Shown here piece by piece: positions 1 to 8,225 of a DNA stretch of 31,803 bases. The DNA is from Actinomycetes bacterium (lineage in GTDB: Bacteria; Actinomycetota; Actinomycetes; Actinomycetales; Cellulomonadaceae). Location: positions 1-31,803 of the forward strand of contig JAEYUL010000128.1 in the NCBI GenBank assembly GCA_023432565.1. Direction: 5' to 3'. The first letter of the stretch is position 1. Every line of letters starts with the position of its first letter. The position numbers and the translations under genes were made by a program. Below the pieces are notes generated by a model. It saw only the letters and a program-made list of their open reading frames with translations. It did not search any database and was not told the origin of the DNA.

Positions 1-1
1 G

Positions 2-481
2 CACTGGGCGCTGCTGCTCCTGCTGCCGCTGGTGCCGCTCGGCGTGGCGCTGGGCCTGGTCGACGCACACACCCACCTGCTGCCCACCCGGCTGATCTGG
101 CCCGGGCTCGGCGCCGCGGTGGTCCTCGCCGGGGTCGCGGCGCTGCTCGAGCAGGAGCCGGAGAGTCTGCTGCGCGGGGCGCTCGCCGGAGGCGCGTCGT
201 TCCTGGGCTTCCACGCGCTGTGGTGGCTCCGCCCCGACGGCATGGGCTACGGCGACGTCCGCCTGGCGGCCCTGGTCGGCTTCGCCCTCGGCTACCTCGG
301 CTGGGCGGCGGTGCTCGTCGGCGTCTACGGCGCTTTCGTGGCCTTCTCGGCGGTGGCGGTCGCCCGGGCGCTGCGGCGCCGGGACCGCACGGCGCTGCGC
401 GAGCCGCTGCCCTTCGGGCCGTTCCTGCTCGCCGGCGCCCTGATGGGCGTCGCGGTGGGCGGCTATCTCGCGACGGCGTGA
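2..481 (+). CDS. Prepilin peptidase (A24 family aspartic protease), 3' part
   Basis: This is the C-terminal part of a membrane aspartic peptidase that cleaves (and in many members N-methylates) prepilin-like leader peptides. The reading frame is open from the first bases of the window, so the N-terminus lies outside it; the internal ATG at 32 is not the real start. Two family hallmarks are visible. The first aspartate sits in the motif VDAHTHLLPTRLIWP, which resembles the usual D...LP..L..P pattern. The second is in GMGYGDVRLA, the GxGD motif of this family. Hydrophobic segments flank both motifs (for example GLGAAVVLAGVAALL and ALVGFALGYLGWAAVLVGVYG). The stop codon is 41 nt before aroC. Family assignment is firm; substrate (type IV or Tad/Flp-like pilin) cannot be told from here. 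Confidence 0.88.
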   Translation, partial: HWALLLLLPLVPLGVALGLVDAHTHLLPTRLIWPGLGAAVVLAGVAALLEQEPESLLRGALAGGASFLGFHALWWLRPDGMGYGDVRLAALVGFALGYLGWAAVLVGVYGAFVAFSAVAVARALRRRDRTALREPLPFGPFLLAGALMGVAVGGYLATA

Positions 482-522
482 CCGGCGCGAGGCCGTCGGC
501 GGGGCGTGACAGACTTCAGCCC

Positions 523-1710
523 ATGCTGCGCTGGCTCACCGCGGGAGAGTCCCACGGCCCCTCCCTGGTCGCGATCCTGGAGGGGCTGCCCGCCCACGTG
601 CGGGTCACCTCCGACGACATCGCCGACTCCCTGGCCCGTCGACGCCTCGGCTACGGCCGCGGCGCCCGGATGAAGTTCGAGCAGGACGAGGTCCGGCTCG
701 TGGGGGGTGTCCGGCACGGACTGACGCAGGGCGGCCCGGTCGCGATCGAGGTGGGCAACACGGAGTGGCCCAAGTGGGTGGACGTCATGGCGTCCGACCC
801 GGTGCAGGACCCTGCCGTCCTGCAGCGGGCACGCAACGCCCCGCTCACCCGACCGCGGCCCGGTCACGCGGACCTCGTCGGCATGCGCAAGTACGCGTTC
901 GACGACGCGCGACCGGTGCTCGAGCGTGCGTCCGCGCGCGAGACCGCCACGCGGGTCGCGCTCGGCGTGGTGGCCGCCAAGCTCCTCGAGCAGGCCGCCG
1001 GCATCCGCCTCGTGTCGCACGTGGTCGGCATCGGTCCGGTCGCGGTCCCCGACGACGCGCCGCTGCCCACGCCCGAGGACGTCGCGGCGCTCGACGCCGA
1101 CCCCGTGCGCTGCTTCGACGCCGCCTCGTCGGCCGCGATGGTGGCGGAGATCGACGACTGCCACAAGGCGGGCGACACCCTCGGCGGCGTCGTGGAGGTG
1201 CTCGCCTACGACGTGCCGTCGGGCCTGGGCTCCTACGTCCACGGTGACCGCAGGCTTGACGCCCGGCTCGCGGGAGCGCTCATGGGCATCCAGGCGATCA
1301 AGGGCGTCGAGGTCGGCGACGGCTTCCGCACCGCGACCCGCCGTGGCTCGCAGGCGCACGACGAGATCGACCGGGTCGACGGCCGCGTGCAGCGGCGCTC
1401 GAACCGCGCGGGCGGGCTCGAGGGCGGGATGACCAACGGCGAGGTCCTGCGCGTGCGCGCCGCGATGAAGCCCATCTCCACGGTGCCGCGTGCCCTGGCG
1501 ACGATCGACACGAGCACGGGGGAGGCGGCCAGCGCCCAGCACCAGCGCTCGGACGTCTGCGCGGTCCCGCCCGCCGCGGTCGTCGCGGAGGCGATGGTGG
1601 CGCTCGTGCTGGCGGACGCGCTGCTCGAGAAGACGGGGGGAGACTCCGTCGCCGAGGTCCGGCGCAACCTGGCCGCCTACGTCGACGCCATCCCCGAGCT
1701 GCTGCGCTGA
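523..1710 (+). CDS. aroC: Chorismate synthase
   Basis: AroC makes chorismate from 5-enolpyruvylshikimate-3-phosphate using reduced FMN, the last shikimate step. The 395-residue product starts MLRWLTAGESHGPSL and carries the three family signatures: GESHGPSLVAILEGLP near residue 8, LTRPRPGHADLVGMRKY (GHAD), and RASARETATRVALG. RLGYGRGARMKFEQDEV and the C-terminal KPISTVPRALATID are also typical. The frame stays open upstream to 220, but that stretch reads in another frame through the prepilin peptidase gene, and the conserved N-terminus fixes the ATG at 523. No convincing Shine-Dalgarno sequence precedes it. A CAGACT hexamer at 510-515 ends 7 nt before the ATG and may be a weak leaderless -10. 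A strong hairpin follows the gene. Confidence 0.97.
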   Translation: MLRWLTAGESHGPSLVAILEGLPAHVRVTSDDIADSLARRRLGYGRGARMKFEQDEVRLVGGVRHGLTQGGPVAIEVGNTEWPKWVDVMASDPVQDPAVLQRARNAPLTRPRPGHADLVGMRKYAFDDARPVLERASARETATRVALGVVAAKLLEQAAGIRLVSHVVGIGPVAVPDDAPLPTPEDVAALDADPVRCFDAASSAAMVAEIDDCHKAGDTLGGVVEVLAYDVPSGLGSYVHGDRRLDARLAGALMGIQAIKGVEVGDGFRTATRRGSQAHDEIDRVDGRVQRRSNRAGGLEGGMTNGEVLRVRAAMKPISTVPRALATIDTSTGEAASAQHQRSDVCAVPPAAVVAEAMVALVLADALLEKTGGDSVAEVRRNLAAYVDAIPELLR

Positions 1711-1729
1711 GGCGCCGCCCAGCCCGCTG

Positions 1730-1774
1730 ACGACGAAGGTCCGGCCACCCGCCAGGGCGCCGGACCTTCGTCGT
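1730..1774. terminator. Bidirectional hairpin terminator between aroC and the FN3 gene
   Basis: There is a perfect 16-bp inverted repeat: 1730-1745 (ACGACGAAGGTCCGGC) pairs with 1759-1774, around a 13-nt loop. It lies between two convergent genes (aroC stop at 1710, FN3 stop at 1783), the expected place for a shared terminator. No T-tract follows on either strand, which is common for hairpin terminators in high-GC actinobacteria. Confidence 0.8.
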
Positions 1775-1782
1775 TCACGCTG

Positions 1783-4700
1783 TCAGCGGGCGACCACGCG
1801 CACCTGGGCGCTGGCCGGGCTGTTGCCGAGGTTGCTCTTGGCGACGACGCGGAAGTAGTACGTCTTGCCCTTGGTCGCGCTCGACCACGTCCAGCTCGTC
1901 GCGCTCGAGGTGGTCGTCTTGAGGGACGTCCACGTCGAGCCGTTGGTCGAGTACTGCACGCTGTACCCGGAGATCGTCGAGCCGTTGGCGTTCGCCTTGT
2001 TCCAGCTCACCTGGATCTTCCTGGACCCGGTGGCCGCAGCCTTGACTCCCGTGGGGGCCAGTGGCTTGCCTGCCGGGACGGCCGAGACGGCGGACGAGGC
2101 GGTGCCGTCCTTCGCCACGAGCGTGCGCGCGAACACCCGGAACTGGTACTTCGTGCCGTTGGTGAGCGACGAGATCGTCGCCGAGCGCGACGGTGTCGTC
2201 ACCTTCGTGACCCAGCTCGACCACGTCTTGCTCGACGAGGAGTACGTGCGCATCTGCACCACGTAGCTCGAGAGCTGGTCCCCTCCGAGCGAGCTCGGGG
2301 TGCTCCAGGTCAGGCTGACCTTGCGGTCGCCCCGCTTGGCGGCCAGCGAGCGCGGGGCGCTGGCCAGGCCGAGCGCGACCTGCTCGGCGGTGGCCGGCAG
2401 GCCCGTGCCGACGGCGTTCTGGCCCGAGACCTCCACCCGGTACTTCTTGAGGCCGGTCAGCCCGGTGATCGTGTACTTCGTCGCCGTCGCGGGCAGCGCG
2501 ACGCTCGTCCACGTGGAGGACGAGGTCGAGCGGTAGCGCAGCGTGACGGCGGTCAGGGGCGCGCCCGACGCGACGGGCCGCGACCAGGCCACGTCGAGCG
2601 ATCGCAGCTTGGACGTCAGCGTGATCGACGCCGGAGCGGACGGCACCGAGGCCGTCGTCTTCTCTGCGGCCTTCGACCACGGTCCCTGACCCTCGCTCGT
2701 GCGCCCCGCCACCTCGAACTGGTACGGCGTGCTCGATGCCAGCCCGCTGACCGCCACGGTCGTCCCGGCGATCGCCTCCAGGTATGTCCACTCAGCCTCG
2801 GGGGACTGCTTGACGCGGTAGCGCACCACGTACTGCACGACGTCGTCGGACCCGGCGGCGACCGGGGTCAACGCCGTCCACGAGAACGTGAGACCGCCTG
2901 CGCTGACGGTGGGCGTGGACGCCGTCGGTGCGCTCGGTGCCGTGCGGGTGAAGTAGCGACCCTCGGTCGACTCACCCAGGACCGCCCGGGGGGACGCCGC
3001 GTACTTCTCACCCACGGCCCGCACCCGCCAGTAGTACGTCGTGCCGTAGGCCGCGGCGGTCGTCGGGGCGTAGGCACTCGCGTTCGTCTCGACGACCGCG
3101 GCCGAGGCCAGCGCGCCCGAGGATGTCGCGACCTGGACCAGGTAGCGCGAGGCGCCCTCGACCGGGGCCCAGTCGAGCACCCGCGTGGTCGTGGTGAGCA
3201 CGTCGTCGAGCGGTGTGCGCAGGACGGGCCGTCGCTCGTCGACCGTGAACGTCGCGTCGGTGCTCCACGCGGAGGCGTTACCCGCCGCGTCGAGGGATCG
3301 CACGCGCCAGCCGTACGTGCCGGCGGACAGGTCGGAGATCGTCACGGCGCTCTGGGCGAGCACGTCGGAGCCCAGCTTCGTCGTCGTGACCGGTGTCCCG
3401 CCCGGGGTCCAGTGCTGCACCTCGAAGCGGGAGGCGGTCGCGGTCGTCTGCCAGGACAGAGTGGCCCCGCCAGCCGTCGTCGGGTTCGCCGCGACGCGTG
3501 GCGCGGGCGCGACCGTCGAGAACTCGATCGTGGGACTGGGGCGTCCGGGCGTCCCGTTGGCGTCGAGGGGAGAGACGGTGAGCTTGTACGTCCCCGGGGC
3601 CAGCGGCTGGCCGGTCTTCGGGTTGACCGCGACGAAGTACGGGTACTCGACCTTCTTGGTACCGATGAGCGTGCCGCCGGTGGTCGTCACGGTCACGAGG
3701 TAGCCGCGCGAGCCGCCGTCGCCGGGTGCCGTCTCGGCCTGCGGGCGCCAGGCGAAGGTGATCGTGCCGTCGGCGCTCACCGTGCGGGCGGAGCCCTGGT
3801 CGTCGTAGAACGCGGTCGCCGTGCTGGTCTTGGTCCAGTTCGGCTTCGTCGCCGAGCCCCCGGCGACGTAGGTGATCTTCGACCAGTTTCCGTTCTCGAT
3901 CACGAAGGGACGGACCTGCCAGTAGTACGGCATGCCCGTCTCGTTGTCGCCGAAGACCCCGTTGATGCGCAACCGGGTGGACGGCGTGCGCGTCACGGAG
4001 ACGGGGTTGGTCATGTCGGGGTTGAGGGCGACGACGACCTCGTAGCCGTCGACCGGCGTGAGCTCCAGCACGGGAGCCTCGGCAGTGGCCGTGTTGCGCC
4101 AGTACCGCGTGGTGTTCCAGCTGAACGTCGGCGACGGCTGGCCCGCGACGACGTTCTCGGTGGCCCACGCGGTCGTGTCGGGCTCGGTCGAGATGGCGTC
4201 GGTGGCGTGCGGGGGCGTGACCACGATCCAGCGCTCCCGGTCGCTCGCCCCGCTCTCCTCGGGGTCCGACCACGCGCTGACGAGCGTGCCCGTGGGGTTC
4301 GCCGCCGTGATCGTGGTGGTCGCGTCGCCGGAGTAGTCCACCGCACGGACACGCCAGGTGTACGTCCCACCGGGCAGGACCCGCTTGCTTGCGTCGCTGT
4401 GCCAGAAGCACGTGCTCTGACCGACGAGGGCGTCGGGCGTCCCGGTCCCGGCCGCGACGTAACCGACGATCGTGGCCGAGGTCGAGGCCGTGCGGCACGT
4501 CAGGCGCGGGTTGCCGTTGGTCGGCACGAGCTCCACCTCGTACAGCGTGGCGCGGGGAACCGGGTCCCACGAGAGCTCGAGGTCGTCGATCGACATCATG
4601 GTCGGCGCGCTCTGCGAGCCGCCGACGCGCGGCCGCGGGTAGGTGGCGTCGGCGTCGGCCGCCGTCTGCGGCCCGGTCTGACCACCCCAGAGCTTGCGGA

Positions 4701-5709
4701 ACTGGCGGACCTCGGAGGGCACGCCGGGGTTGCCCGCCGTGTCGTACGCGATGACCTGCCAGAACAGGTTGCGGTCGGTGAACGCGACCGAGGGGACCCA
4801 CGTGGTGAACGGTGTCGTCCCGCTCGCGCCCGTGATCCGGCTCGTGACGCTCTGGCCGTCGTCGCTGCGCGAGGTGCCGATCACGACGTCATACTTCGAG
4901 GCGCCCGCGACGGGCGTCCACGTGAGCTTGATGTCGGAGATCCCGGGCGCACCGCTGACCCAGTTCGCCGGGGACATCAGCTGGGGCTGCGATGCCGACG
5001 CCGGCCACTGCACCTGGAACGTGAACGGCTCGGAGTAGGGCCCTGTGGTGCCGGCCGTCTGCCCCGTGTAGAGCACGGCCTGCACCCGCCAGTGCCACGT
5101 GATCGGTGCGCCGCCCGACTCGCGGGCCAGCGGGACGGCGGGCGTGTAGGTGGTGGCGGTCGTCGTGTACGTCTTGACGTCGGTGGAGAACGCCGCGTCC
5201 GACGCGTACTGCACGCGGTAGAGCTGCGCGCCGGGGACCGGCTCCCAGGAGAACACCACCGGCTCGGGGTACGTCACGACGCCACCGAGCTCGCTGCCGG
5301 GGCCGAGCAGCGACGGCGTCGGTACCGCGGCGACGTCGAGCTGCGTCGGCGCGGAGTAGGCGCCGAGCGTCGAGCTCGTCGTGGCGCTCCCGTACGAGGC
5401 GACCCGCCAGTAGAGCGTGCGGTCCTCGGCGGTGCTGAAGGACGTGGGCACCACCCAGCTCACGTTGTACGTCGCCACGGTCGTCAGGAGCGCGGTCGAC
5501 GAGAAGCTCGGGTCCGTCGCGACCTGCAGCGAGTAGGCGCTCGCGCCGTCCGCCGGCGCCCAGGTGAGCAGGACGTCCCCGTCCTGGTCCACCACGGCGG
5601 TGTTGGTGACCGGGGCGAGCGGCGCGGCCGTCGCCGCAGGCGCTGCCACGGCCAGAGCGGTCACGACGAGGCTGGTGGAGACGAGGACGGCGAGCGTGCG
5701 ACGCAGCAC
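1783..5709 (-). CDS. Large secreted protein built of about 12 fibronectin type III-like modules
   Basis: The 1308-residue product begins with a signal peptide (LRRTLAVLVSTSLVVTALAV, then AAPAATAA). The start is GTG at 5709, which has GGAGG 4 nt upstream on the reverse strand; the frame extends to 5787 but without such a site. The rest is a chain of roughly 95-130-residue beta-sandwich modules, recognised by recurring LTWxPxxGAxxYxLQVA strands and late YYWRVRAV/YTWRVRA strands. The last three (from about residue 1020) are classical FN3 domains with PSAPxSL starts and YQFRVxA strands. The modules near residues 340-630 are longer and more divergent. I see no catalytic domain, LPXTG motif, C-terminal membrane helix or LysM/SLH anchor. 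The likely role is extracellular: surface or matrix binding, or carbohydrate-associated scaffolding. That role is inference. The gene lies reversed between aroC and aroK. Confidence 0.9.
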   Translation of the reverse strand: MLRRTLAVLVSTSLVVTALAVAAPAATAAPLAPVTNTAVVDQDGDVLLTWAPADGASAYSLQVATDPSFSSTALLTTVATYNVSWVVPTSFSTAEDRTLYWRVASYGSATTSSTLGAYSAPTQLDVAAVPTPSLLGPGSELGGVVTYPEPVVFSWEPVPGAQLYRVQYASDAAFSTDVKTYTTTATTYTPAVPLARESGGAPITWHWRVQAVLYTGQTAGTTGPYSEPFTFQVQWPASASQPQLMSPANWVSGAPGISDIKLTWTPVAGASKYDVVIGTSRSDDGQSVTSRITGASGTTPFTTWVPSVAFTDRNLFWQVIAYDTAGNPGVPSEVRQFRKLWGGQTGPQTAADADATYPRPRVGGSQSAPTMMSIDDLELSWDPVPRATLYEVELVPTNGNPRLTCRTASTSATIVGYVAAGTGTPDALVGQSTCFWHSDASKRVLPGGTYTWRVRAVDYSGDATTTITAANPTGTLVSAWSDPEESGASDRERWIVVTPPHATDAISTEPDTTAWATENVVAGQPSPTFSWNTTRYWRNTATAEAPVLELTPVDGYEVVVALNPDMTNPVSVTRTPSTRLRINGVFGDNETGMPYYWQVRPFVIENGNWSKITYVAGGSATKPNWTKTSTATAFYDDQGSARTVSADGTITFAWRPQAETAPGDGGSRGYLVTVTTTGGTLIGTKKVEYPYFVAVNPKTGQPLAPGTYKLTVSPLDANGTPGRPSPTIEFSTVAPAPRVAANPTTAGGATLSWQTTATASRFEVQHWTPGGTPVTTTKLGSDVLAQSAVTISDLSAGTYGWRVRSLDAAGNASAWSTDATFTVDERRPVLRTPLDDVLTTTTRVLDWAPVEGASRYLVQVATSSGALASAAVVETNASAYAPTTAAAYGTTYYWRVRAVGEKYAASPRAVLGESTEGRYFTRTAPSAPTASTPTVSAGGLTFSWTALTPVAAGSDDVVQYVVRYRVKQSPEAEWTYLEAIAGTTVAVSGLASSTPYQFEVAGRTSEGQGPWSKAAEKTTASVPSAPASITLTSKLRSLDVAWSRPVASGAPLTAVTLRYRSTSSSTWTSVALPATATKYTITGLTGLKKYRVEVSGQNAVGTGLPATAEQVALGLASAPRSLAAKRGDRKVSLTWSTPSSLGGDQLSSYVVQMRTYSSSSKTWSSWVTKVTTPSRSATISSLTNGTKYQFRVFARTLVAKDGTASSAVSAVPAGKPLAPTGVKAAATGSRKIQVSWNKANANGSTISGYSVQYSTNGSTWTSLKTTTSSATSWTWSSATKGKTYYFRVVAKSNLGNSPASAQVRVVAR

Positions 5710-5919
5710 GGTTCCTCCGGGTTCGGGTCGATGAGTCAGTCGGTACTCGGCACGTCGGGGGCCCGAGTTGAGGTCGTGCGCCCACATCGGGCCGACGACG
5801 ACCCGAACAGCCCACGCCCGGTCGCCCGGCAGGGTGCTCGGACGCCCGAGGAGCGGCGCGAACGGCCGTGACCAGGAGGTCCGGCGAGGCCGGGACGCGC
5901 GCCGACTCGCGGACGGGGC

Positions 5920-5948
5920 GTCGGTGGACGCCCCGGCTCGACTAGGCT
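5920..5948 (+). promoter_or_regulatory. aroK promoter, TAGGCT -10, probably leaderless
   Basis: TAGGCT at 5943-5948 ends exactly 6 nt before the GTG start of aroK at 5955, so transcription would begin at or very near the start codon. A weak -35-like GTCGGT lies at 5920-5925 with 17-nt spacing. The same GTCGGTGG string precedes the aroQ -10. No Shine-Dalgarno sequence is visible before aroK, which fits leaderless translation. Confidence 0.6.
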
Positions 5949-5954
5949 CGCCGG

Positions 5955-6554
5955 GTGCACCCCAGCGACCGCTCCGGACCCCGAGTCGTGCTCGTCGGAC
6001 CGCCCGGATCGGGCAAGTCCACGGTCGGGGCCGCGCTCGCCGAGCGCTGGCAGCTGGCCCTGCGGGACACGGACAGCGACGTCGAGGCCGTCGCGGGCAA
6101 GACGATCCCCGAGATCTTCTTCGACGACGGCGAACCCGCGTTCCGCGCGCTCGAGCGTGAGGCCGTGGCGGCAGCCGTCACCGAGCACGACGGCGTGCTC
6201 GCGCTCGGCGGCGGCGCGGTCCTCGACGAGCGGACCCAGCAGGTGCTGGCCGACTACGAGAGCGAGGGCGGAGTCGTGGTGTTCCTCGACGTGACGCTCA
6301 CGCACGCCGCACCCCGGGTGGGCTTCAACCAGTCGCGACCGTTGCTGCTCGGCAACCCGCGCGCGCAGTGGCAGGCCCTCATGGAGGCGCGTCGGCCCGT
6401 GTACGAGCGCGTCGCGACGGTGCGGGTGCTGACGGACGGGCTGCGGCCGGCCGACGTGGCCGAGGCCGTCGAGACCGCGCTCGCCGCGCTGCGGGTGGCA
6501 GGCGCGACCGACGAGCCGGCCGCGCCGACGACGACGAACGAGGTGGACCAGTGA
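5955..6554 (+). CDS. aroK: Shikimate kinase
   Basis: AroK phosphorylates shikimate at the 3-hydroxyl using ATP, the fifth shikimate step. The product is 199 residues, slightly longer than the usual 170-180 because of a tail (ATDEPAAPTTTNEVDQ). The P-loop GPPGSGKST occupies residues 15-23. The shikimate-binding DTDSDVE segment, the LGGGAV loop and the lid arginine in SRPLLLGNPRAQW are all present. The GTG start is chosen because the P-loop then sits at the usual distance from the N-terminus and a TAGGCT -10 lies 6 nt upstream. The stop overlaps the aroB start by 4 nt (GTGA), so the two genes are translationally coupled. Confidence 0.95.
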   Translation: MHPSDRSGPRVVLVGPPGSGKSTVGAALAERWQLALRDTDSDVEAVAGKTIPEIFFDDGEPAFRALEREAVAAAVTEHDGVLALGGGAVLDERTQQVLADYESEGGVVVFLDVTLTHAAPRVGFNQSRPLLLGNPRAQWQALMEARRPVYERVATVRVLTDGLRPADVAEAVETALAALRVAGATDEPAAPTTTNEVDQ

Positions 6555-7672
6555 GCGAGCGGCGGCGCGTGACCGTGACGGGTGAGCACCCGTACGACGT
6601 GGTGATCGGCCGCAACCTGCTCGGTGAGCTGCCGGCGTCGCTGGGGAGCTCGGTGCGCCGGGTGCTGGTCGTGCACCCCGCGGCGTTGGCGACGACCGCG
6701 GACGTCATCATCGAGGACCTGCGGGCGCACGGCTACGAGACGTTCGGCGCCGAGGTCCCGGACGCCGAGGAGGCCAAGACCGCCCAGGTCGCCGCGTTCT
6801 TGTGGGGGGTGCTCGGTCAGGCGGACTTCACCCGGTCGGACGCGGTCGTCGCCGTCGGCGGCGGGGCCACCACGGATCTCGGCGGGTTCGTCGCGGCCAC
6901 CTGGCTGCGCGGGATCCAGGTGGTGCAGGTCCCGACGACGGTGCTCGCCATGGTCGACGCGGCCGTCGGGGGCAAGACCGGCATCAACACCGCCGAGGGC
7001 AAGAACCTCGTGGGGGCGTTCCACCCGCCGCGCGCCGTGCTGTGCGACCTGGTGGCGCTCGAGTCGATGCAGCGGTTCGACTTCGTCGCGGGACTCGCGG
7101 AGGTCGTCAAGGCGGGGTTCATCGCGGACCCCCGGATCCTCGAGCTCGTCGAGGCGCACGTCGAGCTGCTGCAGGACCCGGCGGCAGCCGCGCGCTCGGA
7201 GGTGCTGCTCGAGCTGATCGAGCGGGCGGTGGTCGTCAAGGCGCGGGTCGTCGGTGAGGACCTCAAGGAGGCGGGCCTGCGAGAGATCCTCAACTACGGC
7301 CACACCTTCGGGCACGCGATCGAGCACGTCGAGCGCTACCAGTGGCGGCACGGCGCCGCGGTGTCGGTCGGGATGGTGTACGCCGCCGAGCTCGCGCGGC
7401 TCGCGAGTCGCCTGTCGGAGGACGTCGTGGCGAGGCACCGCTCGGTGCTGTCCGCGCTGGGGCTCCCGACGACCTACCGGCCGGACCGCTGGGACCGGCT
7501 GGTCACCGCGATGCGTCGGGACAAGAAGACGCGCGGGGACCTGCTGCGGTTCGTCGTGCTGGAGGACATCGGCAAGCCCGTGCGGCTCGAGGGGCCGGAC
7601 CCGACGCTGCTCGCGGCGGCCTACGCGGAGATCGCCGAGGGTGCTGCCCCGTCGTCGGCGGTCACGCTGTAG
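6551..7672 (+). CDS. aroB: 3-dehydroquinate synthase
   Basis: AroB cyclises DAHP to 3-dehydroquinate using NAD+ and a divalent metal, the second shikimate step. The 373-residue length is normal. The NAD-binding segment GGGATTDLGGFVAATWLRG, the VPTTVLAMVDAAVGGKTGIN block, the glutamate in LAEVVKAGFI and the metal-binding histidines in LNYGHTFGHAIEH are all intact. The start is the GTG at 6551, which overlaps the aroK stop (GTGA). An in-frame upstream extension to 6368 only reads aroK in another frame. Cotranscription with aroK is almost certain. Confidence 0.97.
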   Translation: MSERRRVTVTGEHPYDVVIGRNLLGELPASLGSSVRRVLVVHPAALATTADVIIEDLRAHGYETFGAEVPDAEEAKTAQVAAFLWGVLGQADFTRSDAVVAVGGGATTDLGGFVAATWLRGIQVVQVPTTVLAMVDAAVGGKTGINTAEGKNLVGAFHPPRAVLCDLVALESMQRFDFVAGLAEVVKAGFIADPRILELVEAHVELLQDPAAAARSEVLLELIERAVVVKARVVGEDLKEAGLREILNYGHTFGHAIEHVERYQWRHGAAVSVGMVYAAELARLASRLSEDVVARHRSVLSALGLPTTYRPDRWDRLVTAMRRDKKTRGDLLRFVVLEDIGKPVRLEGPDPTLLAAAYAEIAEGAAPSSAVTL

Positions 7673-7708
7673 CCACGCCTGGCCCTGTGCGTGTCGCTCG
7701 CCGCGTGG

Positions 7709-7737
7709 CCGTCGGTGGCCCCCTCGCTGACTAGGCT
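7709..7737 (+). promoter_or_regulatory. aroQ promoter, TAGGCT -10, probably leaderless
   Basis: TAGGCT at 7732-7737 ends 6 nt before the aroQ ATG at 7744. The -35 region is poor; GTCGGT at 7711-7716 is the best match, with only 15-nt spacing. The 71-nt gap after aroB contains nothing else I can name. Confidence 0.55.
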
Positions 7738-7743
7738 GGCGGA

Positions 7744-8187
7744 ATGACACGCGTGCTGGTGCTCAACGGCCCGAACCTGGCCCGGTTGGGCGCCCGCGAA
7801 CCCGACGTCTACGGCTCTGCGACGCTGGCCGACCTCACGTCCGCGGTGCGGCGCTGGGCGGCTGACCTGGGGCTGGACGCCGAGGTGCGGCAGACCGACG
7901 ACGAGTCGGAGCTGATCGGCTGGCTCCACGAGGCGGTCGACTCGCGCAGCGACGTCGTGCTGAACCCCGCGGCGTTCACGCACTACTCGTACGCCCTGCG
8001 CGACGCCGCCGCGCAGGTGACCGGGGCGCACCTGCGTCTGGTCGAGGTGCACCTGACGAACCCGTACGCGCGTGAGGAGTTCCGTCACCACTCGGTGATC
8101 GGCCCGGTCGCGACGGGGACGGTCGCCGGGTTCGGGTTCGACTCCTACCGGCTGGCACTCGCCGCTCTCAGTGAGAACAAGTCCTGA
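7744..8187 (+). CDS. aroQ: Type II 3-dehydroquinate dehydratase
   Basis: AroQ dehydrates 3-dehydroquinate to 3-dehydroshikimate by the type II (anti-elimination) mechanism, the third shikimate step. The product is 147 residues, the standard subunit size of this dodecameric family. The N-terminal VLVLNGPNLARLG leads to the catalytic lid arginine R18 and tyrosine Y23 in REPDVYG. LNPAAFTHYSYALRDA and EVHLTNPYAREEFRHHS are the substrate-binding and catalytic-histidine motifs. The usual phrases are LNPGAYTHTS and EVHISN, so this copy is slightly divergent but has every key residue. It has its own TAGGCT promoter and is separated from aroB by 71 nt. Confidence 0.96.
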   Translation: MTRVLVLNGPNLARLGAREPDVYGSATLADLTSAVRRWAADLGLDAEVRQTDDESELIGWLHEAVDSRSDVVLNPAAFTHYSYALRDAAAQVTGAHLRLVEVHLTNPYAREEFRHHSVIGPVATGTVAGFGFDSYRLALAALSENKS

Positions 8188-8190
8188 GGG

Positions 8191-8219
8191 TTGTAGTCAC
8201 ACCAACAAGAGCCTAGGCT
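8191..8219 (+). promoter_or_regulatory. Promoter of the SatD-like gene, leaderless, with a dyad in the spacer
   Basis: This is one of the two clearest promoters in the window: TTGTAG (8191-8196), a 17-nt spacer, TAGGCT (8214-8219), then 6 nt to the ATG at 8226. The -10 lies inside a perfect 10-bp palindrome, AGCCTAGGCT (8210-8219). TTGT at 8191-8194 and ACAA at 8205-8208 form a small dyad that could be an operator. The segment is visibly richer in A and T than its surroundings. Confidence 0.7.
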
Positions 8220-8225
8220 GGTTCC

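Noticed and set aside
220..522. N-terminal extension of aroC
   Set aside because: The added residues are the prepilin peptidase gene read in another frame; chorismate synthase homologues begin at the MLRWLTAGESHG position.
1783..5709. Sortase-anchored surface protein
   Set aside because: The C-terminus ends in an FN3 strand (SAQVRVVAR) without LPXTG, hydrophobic helix or basic tail.
3412..5871. An 819-codon forward frame antisense to the FN3 gene
   Set aside because: The product is arginine- and glycine-rich with no domain, signal peptide or ribosome-binding site. The reverse-strand FN3 gene has all of these.
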